This document shows positions 36,627 to 47,623 of a stretch of DNA of 64,000 nucleotides, piece by piece. Origin of the DNA: Winslowiella toletana (GTDB lineage Bacteria > Pseudomonadota > Gammaproteobacteria > Enterobacterales > Enterobacteriaceae); NCBI RefSeq assembly GCF_017875465.1, contig NZ_JAGGMQ010000001.1:5099549-5163548 (forward strand). The letters run 5' to 3'. Under the pieces are notes generated by a model. That model did no database searches and was not told where the DNA came from. It was given only the letters and a program-made list of their open reading frames with translations. A program made the translations under genes and the position numbers. Position 1 is the stretch's first letter. Every line of letters starts with the position of its first letter.

Positions 36627-37619
36627 ATGAAACTTGCGGTGTACAGCACAAAGCAATATGACCGGAAATACCTGGAAAACGTCAACGAAAATTTCGGCTA
36701 TGAACTGGAGTTTTATGACTTCCTGTTAAATGAACGGACGGCGAAAACCGCTATTGGCTGCGAAGGTGTGTGTATCTTCGTTAATGATGACGCCAGCCGG
36801 GTGGTGCTGGAAGAGCTGGCGGAACTGGGAGTGAAATTTATTGCCCTGCGTTGTGCCGGGTTTAACAACGTTGACCTTGAGGCGGCAAAAGAGCTGGGGA
36901 TCCGTGTGGTTCGCGTGCCGGCCTACTCACCTGAAGCGGTAGCCGAACATACCATTGGCATGATGATGACTTTAAACCGTCGTATCCATCGTGCTTATCA
37001 ACGTACGCGTGATGCTAATTTCTCGCTGGAAGGTTTAATTGGTTTCAATATGCATGGCCGCACTGCGGGGGTGATTGGCACCGGAAAGATTGGTATTGCC
37101 GCCATGCGCATTCTGAAAGGCTTTGGCATGCGCCTGCTGGCGTTTGACCCTTATCCAGGCCCGCAGGCGCTGGAGCTGGGCGCAGAATATGTTGATATCA
37201 AAACCCTGTTCCGGGAGTCGGATGTGATCAGCCTGCACTGCCCGCTGACGCCGGAGAATCACCATCTGCTGAATGCCAGCGCCTTTGCGCAGATGAAAGA
37301 TGGCGTGATGATTATTAACACCAGCCGTGGCGGTCTGATTGATTCGCAGGCAGCGATTGACGCGCTAAAACAGCAGAAAATTGGTTCGCTGGGAATGGAT
37401 GTCTATGAGAATGAGCGCGATCTGTTCTTTGAAGATAAATCCAATGATGTAATACAGGATGATGTCTTCCGCCGTCTTTCCGCCTGCCACAATGTACTGT
37501 TTACCGGCCATCAGGCGTTTTTAACCGCTGAAGCGCTGACCAGTATCTCGCAAACTACGCTGGAGAATTTGCGTCAGCTGGAGAAAGGCGAAGCCTGTGC
37601 GAATGAACTGACAACATAA
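36627..37619 (+). CDS. ldhA: fermentative D-lactate dehydrogenase
   Basis: A 330-residue D-2-hydroxyacid dehydrogenase that reduces pyruvate to D-lactate with NADH. It has MKLAVYSTKQYDRKYLENVN, LRCAGFNNVDL (catalytic Arg region follows), GVIGTGKIG nucleotide loop, SLHCPLTPEN, INTSRGGLID, and the catalytic Glu/His in MDVYENERDLF and LFTGHQAFLT. The ATG at 36627 has AACAGGAG upstream and matches E. coli LdhA; 30 more codons are open upstream. Followed by a terminator hairpin. Confidence 0.97.
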   Translation: MKLAVYSTKQYDRKYLENVNENFGYELEFYDFLLNERTAKTAIGCEGVCIFVNDDASRVVLEELAELGVKFIALRCAGFNNVDLEAAKELGIRVVRVPAYSPEAVAEHTIGMMMTLNRRIHRAYQRTRDANFSLEGLIGFNMHGRTAGVIGTGKIGIAAMRILKGFGMRLLAFDPYPGPQALELGAEYVDIKTLFRESDVISLHCPLTPENHHLLNASAFAQMKDGVMIINTSRGGLIDSQAAIDALKQQKIGSLGMDVYENERDLFFEDKSNDVIQDDVFRRLSACHNVLFTGHQAFLTAEALTSISQTTLENLRQLEKGEACANELTT

Positions 37620-37629
37620 TCCTGCCGCG

Positions 37630-37652
37630 GGGTCACCGCCGGTGACCCTGTT
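37630..37652 (+). terminator. hairpin after ldhA
   Basis: GGGTCACC and GGTGACCC arms with loop GCC, followed by TGTTT. It lies 10 bases after the ldhA stop codon, convergent with ydbJ. Confidence 0.7.
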
Positions 37653-37661
37653 TCAGTTACC

Positions 37662-37937
37662 TCAGAAACGGGCGCAGCTGCCGCTCATCAATGCATTTTC
37701 ACCACAACGGCGGCCATTGGCCAGCTGACACATTCCCACTGACGAACCATCAAGCTGACGCGATAACGCCAGCGTGCCCCCGGCATTGGCGCAATTTGAG
37801 GCGGCCAGCTCAGACATTGTCACTCTGGCAGGAACGTGAGCGGCGGTTGCCTGTTGCGGCGGTTCATTGTCGCTATTGCTGCTGCATGCTGATAACAGCA
37901 GCGCAGCGCCGACAAGCAGAAATGTCACTGCTTTCAT
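37662..37937 (-). CDS. ydbJ: DUF333 lipoprotein (YdbJ type)
   Basis: A 91-residue lipoprotein: signal MKAVTFLLVGAALLL with lipobox LLSAC, a polar linker, then the DUF333 core NCANAGGTLAL, SVGMCQLANGRRCGENALM and GSCARF. Four cysteines after the lipid-modified one suit two disulfides. E. coli ydbJ lies in the same ldhA neighbourhood; hslJ and ydbK, found there in E. coli, are missing here. Function unknown; some DUF333 proteins take part in cell-surface stress. Confidence 0.85.
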   Translation of the reverse strand: MKAVTFLLVGAALLLSACSSNSDNEPPQQATAAHVPARVTMSELAASNCANAGGTLALSRQLDGSSVGMCQLANGRRCGENALMSGSCARF

Positions 37938-38261
37938 AAGTCAGGCTCCGGAACGGTGTCAGGGGAAAAGCTTTGCCAGCATAAGCTACGTTTAACTATA
38001 GGTCGATACTTGTTACGATTTCTTACTTAAAAAAAATTCAGAATTACAATAGCCGGGGTTCTGAAAGAGAATATTACTGACAGCTCCGCACGCCGCACGG
38101 GTTTTCTGCTCTTTTTACGCAACAACCTGAAGTTGCCCGCCAGCTGTGGCATGATGTCAGTAGTGCTGGCACGGATGGCCGGTTAAGAGGAAAGAACAGA
38201 GTCACTACAGAGTGGGCGACATGCATGTCGCTGCGATAACAAAGAAAACAGGAGAGAATCA
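37938..38261. other. 324-base intergenic region with a 16-bp palindrome
   Basis: Divergent promoter region of ydbJ and the monooxygenase gene. The one distinct element is the perfect palindrome GCGACATGCATGTCGC at 38216-38231, 30 bases before the monooxygenase start. No coding frame or terminator is evident. Confidence 0.4.
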
Positions 38262-38549
38262 ATGAGTAGTAAAAGCCTGATGATCGTCGCTAAATTTGTC
38301 GCCCAGCCGGGTAAAGCCGACGAACTTAAAAAAGTGCTTAACGCTTGTGTTGCCCCAAGCCGCGCGGAAGCGGGATGCATTCACTACGATCTCTACCGCA
38401 GTGTTGAAGATGGCAATGTATTCCTGTTTCATGAAACCTGGCAGGATGAAGCAGCAATTGCATTGCACAATGAGCAGCCTCATTTTAAAAAGCTGCTTGC
38501 CGGTAGCGAAGGCTTAATCAAACAGGCGCCAGAAGTGATTACCCACTAA
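38262..38549 (+). CDS. antibiotic biosynthesis monooxygenase-fold protein (YgiN-like)
   Basis: A 95-residue ABM-domain protein: LMIVAKFVAQPGKADELKKV, APSRAEAGCIHYDLYRS, VFLFHETWQDEAAIALH. Small dimeric ferredoxin-like-fold enzymes of this type include the quinol monooxygenase YgiN. GGAGAG lies upstream of the ATG. The substrate is unknown. A palindrome close upstream may be an operator. It stands alone between ydbJ and dbpA. Confidence 0.88.
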   Translation: MSSKSLMIVAKFVAQPGKADELKKVLNACVAPSRAEAGCIHYDLYRSVEDGNVFLFHETWQDEAAIALHNEQPHFKKLLAGSEGLIKQAPEVITH

Positions 38550-38598
38550 AGGCAGTTACCGCCAGAGCCGCTTCACGCGTGCTTTGGCGGCCGTTCCT

Positions 38599-39978
38599 TT
38601 ATTTCAGCAGACGCGCACGGCAGGTTTTGCCCTTAATTTTGCCCTGTTGCAGCTGTTTCATCGCCTGACGCGCGGCGTCATGACGGATTGCCACATAGGC
38701 ATGCGTAGCGGTGATATCGATTTTGCCCACCAGTTCCCCGGAGAGTCCCGCATCACCGGTTAATGCGCCCAGAATATCGCCCGGACGGATTTTCGCTTTG
38801 CGTCCGCCATCAATGCACAGCGTGGCCATTTCGGCATCCAGCGGTCGCACATCAACAGACTTCAACGGCGCGCCCTGCTGCCAGTTCAGTTTCATCTGCA
38901 GATAATCTTCCAGCGCATGGGCGCGAACCATCTCATCTGGCGCAACAAAACTGACCGCTTTACCCTGCTGTCCGGCGCGCGCGGTACGGCCGATACGGTG
39001 GACATGCACTTCCGGATCAAACGACAGCTGATAGTTCACCACCATCGACAGCTCTTTAATATCGAGGCCACGCGCGGCAACATCCGTCGCCACCAGCACA
39101 CGACAGCTGCCGTTGGCAAAGCGGATTAATACCTGATCACGATCACGCTGCTCTAAATCACCGTGCAGCGCCATGGCGCTGATCTGGCTGCTGTCCAGCG
39201 CCTGAGCAATATCATCACACTCGCGTTTAGTATTGCAAAACACCACGCAGGATTTCGGCTGCTGCTGACTAAGCAGGCCAATCAGCATGGTCAGTTTTTC
39301 GCGGTTACCGGCTTCATAGAAGTACTGCTCAATTGACGGCAGTTCAGACACATCACCGGTTTCGACCGTTAATGGATCGCGCTGAATACGACCGCTAATC
39401 TGCGCAATGCCCTGTGGCCAGGTGGCGGAAAACAGCAGCGTCTGACGTTCTGTGGTGGTATAGCTGATAATGGTATCGATATCTTCGCGGAAGCCCATCT
39501 CCAGCATGCGGTCAGCTTCATCCAGCACCAGCGTATTCAGATTATCCAGCTTCAGGGTTTCGCGTTTCAGGTGATCCATAATACGCCCTGGCGTCCCGAC
39601 CACGATATGTGGCGCATGCAGCAATGAGTCGCGCTGCGCCGCCAGCGGCTGTCCGCCGCAAAGCGTCAGAATTTTAATATTCTGCGTGAAGCGCGCCAGG
39701 CGACGCAGCTCTTTGGTGACCTGATCCGCCAGTTCGCGCGTCGGACAGAGCACCAGCGACTGGGTGCTGTACTGCGTCGCATCGATACGCTGCAACACAC
39801 CAAGACCAAACGCGGCAGTTTTACCACTGCCGGTTTTCGCTTGCGCGCGCACATCGCGGCCTTCAAGAATGGCAGGCAGCGCGGCGGCCTGAATTGGCGT
39901 CATCGCCAGATAACCCATCTCTTCAAGGTTAGCGATCTGGCTGGCGGGTAGTTGCGTCAGGGTTGAAAAAGCGGTCAC
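38599..39978 (-). CDS. dbpA: ATP-dependent RNA helicase DbpA
   Basis: A 459-residue DEAD-box helicase. Q-motif TPIQAAALP, Walker A AKTGSGKTAAF, PTRELADQV, GTPGRIMDHL, DEAD, SAT, VATDVAARGLDI, HRIGRTARAG. The C-terminal RNA-binding domain (MATLCIDGGRKAKIRPGDIL, KIKGKTCRARLLK) binds hairpin 92 of 23S rRNA, so the role is 50S assembly. GTG at 39978 matches the E. coli start (TAFSTL) and has AGAGAG upstream; a further 24 codons upstream are open but unlikely. Confidence 0.95.
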   Translation of the reverse strand: MTAFSTLTQLPASQIANLEEMGYLAMTPIQAAALPAILEGRDVRAQAKTGSGKTAAFGLGVLQRIDATQYSTQSLVLCPTRELADQVTKELRRLARFTQNIKILTLCGGQPLAAQRDSLLHAPHIVVGTPGRIMDHLKRETLKLDNLNTLVLDEADRMLEMGFREDIDTIISYTTTERQTLLFSATWPQGIAQISGRIQRDPLTVETGDVSELPSIEQYFYEAGNREKLTMLIGLLSQQQPKSCVVFCNTKRECDDIAQALDSSQISAMALHGDLEQRDRDQVLIRFANGSCRVLVATDVAARGLDIKELSMVVNYQLSFDPEVHVHRIGRTARAGQQGKAVSFVAPDEMVRAHALEDYLQMKLNWQQGAPLKSVDVRPLDAEMATLCIDGGRKAKIRPGDILGALTGDAGLSGELVGKIDITATHAYVAIRHDAARQAMKQLQQGKIKGKTCRARLLK

Positions 39979-40095
39979 GGAAAACTCTCTGCAAAAATCG
40001 GACGGGTTTAATGGCGCGTAGTCTAGCAGAAAAGTCGCCTTTTCCTGCATTATTCCCGCCTGGGGGGTGAAATCCTGCGGGGATGATTAATTGCC

Positions 40096-40368
40096 TCAGG
40101 TGGGTGTTGGGCGCTTTCCTCTATATTGCGAGATCCCCACTCTGGTCGTCCATTTACCTAAAAAATCGTTCAGTTTTCCAATTTCTGACATTGATGTTGG
40201 ATGCACTGCCCCACGCCCAATAGCAGCTATCGAACTCAGCGCCACCAGCGAACACTTTAAAACTTGCTGGTATTCGCCGCAATCCGTACCATACACGGCA
40301 TATCCATCCATAGCCGATGTCAGTGGCGAACCTGTAAACTCAGAAACCACTATTTGTTCCTGATGCAT
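40096..40368 (-). CDS. orphan 90-residue ORF upstream of ttcA
   Basis: I do not recognise this frame. It runs MHQEQIVVSEFTGSPLTSAM, then DGYAVYGTDCGEYQQVLKCS, and ends YRGKRPTPT. No signal peptide, membrane helix or known motif is visible, and no convincing ribosome-binding site. Third-position GC is lower than in the flanking genes. An almost equally long frame exists on the opposite strand, so either, both or neither may be coding. In E. coli the Rac prophage inserts in ttcA, so a remnant of transfer is conceivable but not shown. Confidence 0.3.
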   Translation of the reverse strand: MHQEQIVVSEFTGSPLTSAMDGYAVYGTDCGEYQQVLKCSLVALSSIAAIGRGAVHPTSMSEIGKLNDFLGKWTTRVGISQYRGKRPTPT

Positions 40369-40412
40369 GCATGCCCCACAGGTACCCTTAATTTCGTTTG
40401 AGCGTCATTTAA

Positions 40413-41345
40413 ATGTCAGAAAATCAAGAGATTACCAAGAAAGAGCAGTATAACATCAATAAACTGCAGAAACGCCTGCGCCGCAACGTGGGCGCTGCGA
40501 TCGCCGATTTCAATATGATTGAAGATGGCGACCGGATTATGGTCTGCCTTTCTGGCGGCAAAGACAGCTATACCATGCTGGAGCTGTTAAGCAATTTGCA
40601 GAAAAGCGCGCCGGTCTCTTTTTCGCTGATCGCGGTTAACCTTGATCAGAAGCAGCCGGGCTTCCCTGCACATATTCTGCCGCAGTATCTCGAAGCGCTG
40701 GGCGTGGAGTATAAAATCGTTAACGAAGATACCTATTCCATCGTTAAAGATAAGATCCCGGAAGGGAAAACCACCTGCTCACTCTGCTCTCGTCTGCGGC
40801 GCGGCATTCTGTATCGTACCGCCACGGAACTGGGGGCGACCAAAATTGCCCTTGGCCATCATCGCGACGACATTCTGCAAACCCTGTTCCTCAATATGTT
40901 CTACGGCGGCAAAATGAAAGGGATGCCACCGAAGCTGATGAGTGACGATGGCAAACAGATTGTGATCCGCCCGCTGGCCTACTGCCGTGAGAAAGATATT
41001 GAACGCTTTGCCATTGCGCGCCAGTACCCGATTATTCCGTGTAACCTGTGCGGTTCGCAGCCTAATCTGCAACGTCAGGTGATTGGCGATATGCTGCGCG
41101 ACTGGGATAAGCGCTATCCGGGACGGCTTGAAACCATGTTCAGCGCCATGCAGGACATCGTCCCTTCGCATATGGCCGATAACACGCTGTTTGACTTTAA
41201 AGGGATTCAGCACGGCGCAGAAGTGGTGGACGGCGGCGATCTGGCATTCGATCGTGAATCGCTGCCGGCACAGCCGGCTGGCTGGCAACCCGACGAAGAT
41301 GATGAGCAGCCGCTACAGCGACTGGATATAGTAGAAATCAGATAA
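40413..41345 (+). CDS. ttcA: tRNA 2-thiocytidine(32) synthase TtcA
   Basis: A 310-residue PP-loop ATPase with [4Fe-4S] cluster: PP-loop [10 protein letters not shown], CxxC in [12 protein letters not shown] and the third Cys pair in [15 protein letters not shown]. It thiolates cytidine 32 of several tRNAs. Length and sequence match E. coli TtcA. The gene is intact, with no sign of the Rac-type integration known in E. coli. It ends in a strong terminator. Confidence 0.96.
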   Translation: MSENQEITKKEQYNINKLQKRLRRNVGAAIADFNMIEDGDRIMVCLSGGKDSYTMLELLSNLQKSAPVSFSLIAVNLDQKQPGFPAHILPQYLEALGVEYKIVNEDTYSIVKDKIPEGKTTCSLCSRLRRGILYRTATELGATKIALGHHRDDILQTLFLNMFYGGKMKGMPPKLMSDDGKQIVIRPLAYCREKDIERFAIARQYPIIPCNLCGSQPNLQRQVIGDMLRDWDKRYPGRLETMFSAMQDIVPSHMADNTLFDFKGIQHGAEVVDGGDLAFDRESLPAQPAGWQPDEDDEQPLQRLDIVEIR

Positions 41346-41350
41346 AGATC

Positions 41351-41376
41351 AGGGGCGCAACGGCGCCCCTTTTTTA
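41351..41376 (+). terminator. rho-independent terminator of ttcA
   Basis: AGGGGCGC and GCGCCCCT arms with loop AACG, followed by TTTTTT. Its T-tract overlaps the stop codon of the opposite-strand proline-rich ORF. Confidence 0.9.
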
Positions 41377-41535
41377 TACATGTGGCGGCGGGTCAATAAT
41401 CGGGTGCGGGTCCGGCTCATCAGGTGGCGGATCGGGCATCGGTTGGGGTCGCGGAATCGGTTCGGGGATCGGTACCGGATCGACAGGCACCGGATCGGAA
41501 GCGTAAGGTTGTTCTGCATAATCAGTTGCGAACAT
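41374..41535 (-). CDS. 53-residue proline-rich small protein
   Basis: A short frame opens at ATG 41535 with a near-perfect AAGGAGGAAAG Shine-Dalgarno sequence. It starts MFATDYAEQPYASDP and then is almost wholly Pro with Asp, Glu, Ile and Val in VPIPEPIPRPQPMPDPPPDE-like order, ending IIDPPPHV. Proline is about 40 percent of residues. There is no signal peptide or helix; an extended polyproline chain is expected. The strong ribosome-binding site argues that it is translated. It lies between ttcA and fnrS; the 3' end overlaps the ttcA terminator. I know no function. Confidence 0.65.
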   Translation of the reverse strand: MFATDYAEQPYASDPVPVDPVPIPEPIPRPQPMPDPPPDEPDPHPIIDPPPHV

Positions 41536-41600
41536 GCTTTCCTCCTTTGTCAGACATGAAAGTTAAGCTTAGGTGGGATAAGGCGCGCTGGCAAACGGGC

Positions 41601-41720
41601 AAAAAAAAGCCGGCGAGTAGCCGGCGTCGTACGAATCAAATTGTGCTATGCAGTAATTCAAAAAAGGAAGTAAGACAATATGGAGCGCAACGCCCATCGC
41701 TTGACGTTGCATTCACCTGC
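41601..41720 (-). ncRNA. fnrS: FnrS, anaerobically induced small RNA
   Basis: On the minus strand the 120-base segment starts GCAGGTGAATGCAACG, passes through GCGATGGGCGTTGCGCTCC and CTTACTTCCTTTTTTG, and ends in the hairpin GCCGGCTACTCGCCGGC with eight T. It matches E. coli FnrS as I recall it except in the terminator stem, and lies at the same place, downstream of zntB. FnrS works with Hfq to repress genes of aerobic metabolism such as sodB, sodA, maeA and gpmA. An FNR site lies upstream at the expected distance. Confidence 0.92.
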
Positions 41721-41755
41721 GGAACAGAGTTTGCCGCGATAGCGTCAATGATTTA

Positions 41756-41769
41756 TTGATATCGATCAG
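41756..41769. promoter_or_regulatory. FNR site of the fnrS promoter
   Basis: Read on the plus strand, TTGAT-ATCG-ATCAG differs from the consensus TTGAT-N4-ATCAA at one base. Its centre is about 42 bases upstream of the FnrS 5' end, the class II activator position. Confidence 0.85.
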
Positions 41770-41805
41770 CTTTATTCACGCTTTTGCCTGCCTTTTCTCA
41801 TAACT

Positions 41806-42789
41806 TCACAACCATTTACGTCGTTTTAACCACCAGGCAACACCCAGAACCAGCACCACTAACATCAGACAAAAGATGCTGAAACCAAAGCGATAGCTGC
41901 CGCCAGGAATACCGCCGAGATTGACGCCAAACAGACCGGTAAGGAATGTGGTCGGCAGAAACACCATTGCCAGCAGCGACATGGTATAAGTCCGGCGGTT
42001 CATCGCATCAGCCATCACCGTGGTGATTTCATCGGCCAGCACAGCGGTACGCGCGACGCTGGCATCTAAATCATCCAGTCCACGCCCCAGCCGGTCAGAG
42101 ATCTCCTGCATACGGCGGCGTTCATTGTCATCCATCCAGCCGAGGCGCTCACTGGCCAGCCGCGCATAGACATCACGTTGCGGCGCCATATAGCGACGCA
42201 TAACAATTATTTGCTTGCGGATCAGCGCCAGCTCGCCGCGTGCCGGGATGCGCTGTTCGAGCAGTGCATCCTCCAGCTCAATAATCTTGTCATGCAGCTC
42301 TTCAATAAATTCACTGGTGTGATCGGTTAAGGCATCACACACATCCACCAGCCAGCTGCCGCCATCCACCGGACCATTACCATTTTGCAGATCGGTCAGC
42401 ACTTCATCGATGGCATACACTTTGCGACGGCGCGTCGAGACAATAATTTTATCGTTGATAAACACCCGTATCGCCACCAGCTGATCGGGACGCGATTCGC
42501 TGTTCAGATTGACGCTGCGCAAAGTAATCATAAAGCCGTCGCCCAGACGACTGACCCGCGGACGCATACTGTCGCCGGAGAGTGCAGCGCGAACCGCATC
42601 CGGGATCAGCGGCGTTGATGCCAGCCATTCGGCACTGTCACGATGCGTATAATTCAGATGCAGCCAGCAAGGGCGTTCGCAGTTAATCACGTCGCTATCG
42701 TCGATCGGTATCAGCCCGCCTTTGCCATCCAGCTGACAGGAGATAATGGCATCGGAAACCTGGAGCGCTTTGCCTTCAATAACGTTCAC
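41806..42789 (-). CDS. zntB: zinc transporter ZntB (CorA family)
   Basis: A 327-residue protein, the same length as E. coli ZntB. A large cytoplasmic domain ([60 protein letters not shown]) is followed by two helices with the CorA-type signature [10 protein letters not shown] after the first. It is a pentameric proton-coupled zinc importer. GTG at 42789 has GAGG upstream and gives the family length; 21 more codons are open. Its transcript runs towards fnrS. Confidence 0.95.
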   Translation of the reverse strand: MNVIEGKALQVSDAIISCQLDGKGGLIPIDDSDVINCERPCWLHLNYTHRDSAEWLASTPLIPDAVRAALSGDSMRPRVSRLGDGFMITLRSVNLNSESRPDQLVAIRVFINDKIIVSTRRRKVYAIDEVLTDLQNGNGPVDGGSWLVDVCDALTDHTSEFIEELHDKIIELEDALLEQRIPARGELALIRKQIIVMRRYMAPQRDVYARLASERLGWMDDNERRRMQEISDRLGRGLDDLDASVARTAVLADEITTVMADAMNRRTYTMSLLAMVFLPTTFLTGLFGVNLGGIPGGSYRFGFSIFCLMLVVLVLGVAWWLKRRKWL

Positions 42790-42990
42790 GTCTTGCCTCA
42801 GTGTGAATATAATCAATACGATACAGTCTAGCGTGCCGCCTGGCAGATGCAATCATCCCGCCGGGGATAACGGTGACAAAGCGTGTCATTTTTGGCGAAA
42901 AAATCAGATCCCGGTCACGAATTTAACTGTTCACCCGCTAAATCACTTGCCTGTAAAGAAGCAGTGATGAAAACTCAGGCCAGTTAAACA

Positions 42991-43077
42991 GGATTGTTAC
43001 TGACTATCAGGCAAAACCTAAACCACTTGTTTCCGCCCTCTTCTGGCGCAGAGACAACTGGTTTAGGTTTTTTTTTT
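42991..43077 (+). promoter_or_regulatory. BglG antiterminator (RAT) and overlapping terminator before bglF
   Basis: The 42991-43022 segment begins GGATTGTTACTG and ends GGCAAAACCTAAAC, the classic ribonucleic antiterminator of the bgl family. Its 3' part pairs with 43054-43072 (AAACCTAAACC with GGTTTAGGTTT) to make a terminator followed by about nine T. The two folds exclude each other, so BglG binding permits transcription into bglF. The rest of the 351-base gap upstream holds no gene that I can see. Confidence 0.93.
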
Positions 43078-43113
43078 GGCCTGAACTCAGTAACGCAACG
43101 ATAAATATCATAA

Positions 43114-46432
<3,319 letters not shown>

Positions 46433-46438
46433 TCCTCG

Positions 46439-46459
46439 CGGGCCAGCCATGCTGGCCCG
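46439..46459. terminator. hairpin between bglB and bglG
   Basis: CGGGCCAGC and GCTGGCCCG arms with loop CAT lie between the convergent stop codons. There is no T run on either side. Confidence 0.5.
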
Positions 46460-46470
46460 AAATCACGCCC

Positions 46471-47334
46471 TCAGGCTTCGTCGTCACCTTCCTGAAGCGC
46501 CAGCGTCTCTTTGCGTACCCGTTCGATATGAATGGTCAGAAACATCCGCTCTTCACTGCCCAGCGCATAGGCATACTTCGTCATTACATGGCGATCGATT
46601 TTCTGCACACAGAGATAGGCCTGCGGATAGCGGTCGCGCACCACATCATGCAGTGATTCATCGTCACTGTAGACGCCGCGTTTCCCCAGCATCCGCTGCG
46701 AGAAGAATTTAAGATGGGTGACAAAACGGTTATAGCTCAGCGAATCGGTCTGATAATCAAGGCTCAGCTGATATTTAACAATATGCAGGATCTCCTGCAT
46801 AAAACGGGTGATATGCATCACCTCCGGCATTTCACTGTTTAGCTGCGCATTGACCAGGTGCAGGGCGATAAAACCGGCCTCATCCTCCGGCAGGCTGACC
46901 TGTAGCCGTTGAGTAATAATCGCCAGCGCCTCCAGCCCCAGCGCGTACTCGCGCGGATAGAGGCTGCGAATCTCCCATTGCAGCACATTACGCATCGGTA
47001 AATTCTGCCGCTGCCGCTCCAGCGCAAAGTTGATATGATCGGTCAGCGCAATCGCCAGACTTTCGTGCAGATCGGTGTTCAGGCGCTGTTTTGCCAGCGT
47101 GATAATGCATTCGCTGGCGATCACCACTTCCAGCGGGATCTCTGATAACAGCTCGGTTAAACGGCCAGTAAGATCATGGCTTTTCAGGGAAAACACCTTT
47201 TCAATCAGCGCCCCATCCAGCTCATCGCCAGAACATTTTTTAAAGGCGATTCCGCGCCCCATCACCACCTGTTCATGGCCCTGTTCGTCATGTACCAGCA
47301 CAACATTATTATTTAATATTTTTGCTATTTTCAT
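46471..47334 (-). CDS. bglG: BglG/LicT-type transcriptional antiterminator
   Basis: A 287-residue protein: the N-terminal CAT RNA-binding domain (MKIAKILNNNVVLVHDEQGH, VVMGRGIAFKK) and two PRD domains whose conserved His residues lie in LTDHINFALER, LHLVNAQL-type IALHLVN, and TIHIERVRKE. It binds the RAT element in leader RNA and is switched by BglF and HPr phosphorylation. The ATG at 47334 matches the family start. Unlike E. coli, where bglG precedes bglF in one operon, here it is transcribed separately and convergently, from its own RAT-containing leader. Confidence 0.94.
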   Translation of the reverse strand: MKIAKILNNNVVLVHDEQGHEQVVMGRGIAFKKCSGDELDGALIEKVFSLKSHDLTGRLTELLSEIPLEVVIASECIITLAKQRLNTDLHESLAIALTDHINFALERQRQNLPMRNVLQWEIRSLYPREYALGLEALAIITQRLQVSLPEDEAGFIALHLVNAQLNSEMPEVMHITRFMQEILHIVKYQLSLDYQTDSLSYNRFVTHLKFFSQRMLGKRGVYSDDESLHDVVRDRYPQAYLCVQKIDRHVMTKYAYALGSEERMFLTIHIERVRKETLALQEGDDEA

Positions 47335-47349
47335 TTCCCGGCCTGAAAA

Positions 47350-47423
47350 CAAAAAAACCTGACCGCCAGAAAGGGAGACTTCCGGCTGATCAGGTTTTGC
47401 CTGCTGTATAGCAGTAACAATCC
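47350..47423 (-). promoter_or_regulatory. BglG antiterminator (RAT) and overlapping terminator before bglG
   Basis: On the minus strand 47423 begins GGATTGTTACTG and continues to GGCAAAACCTGATC, a second RAT element. AAAACCTGA pairs with a downstream TCAGGTTTTTTT (near 47352-47361) to form a terminator just before the start codon. BglG therefore can promote its own expression. Confidence 0.93.
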
Positions 47424-47589
47424 AATGCCATCACCTTAATCAATTATATGCTGGTCTCAAGCGCCACAGGGTGGAAGTGTGATATGGCTCGCGAATTGTC
47501 GCCGATTATAGCGGATGTGCTGGTGCCGGATACCCTCTTCGCTACTGAAAATTTAATAACATCAGTAGCATTAACGGCTAAGTGATCAA

Positions 47590-47605
47590 CCCCGGTATTC
47601 CGGGG
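47590..47605. terminator. short GC hairpin after mppA
   Basis: CCCCGG and CCGGGG arms with loop TATT lie 19 bases past the mppA stop codon. There is no T run, so this is a weak call. Confidence 0.35.
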
Positions 47606-47623
47606 CTGTGATTCGCTATCGTC

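Noticed and set aside
40413..41345. Prophage integration in ttcA
   Set aside because: The gene is intact and no integrase or attachment duplication is present.
41650..41720. A 47-codon frame starting within the fnrS RNA
   Set aside because: The sequence is explained by FnrS, a known non-coding RNA; the frame runs into the terminator.
47470..47500. CRP site before bglG
   Set aside because: Only one half (TGTGA) is good; the other half, TCGCG, departs too far from TCACA.
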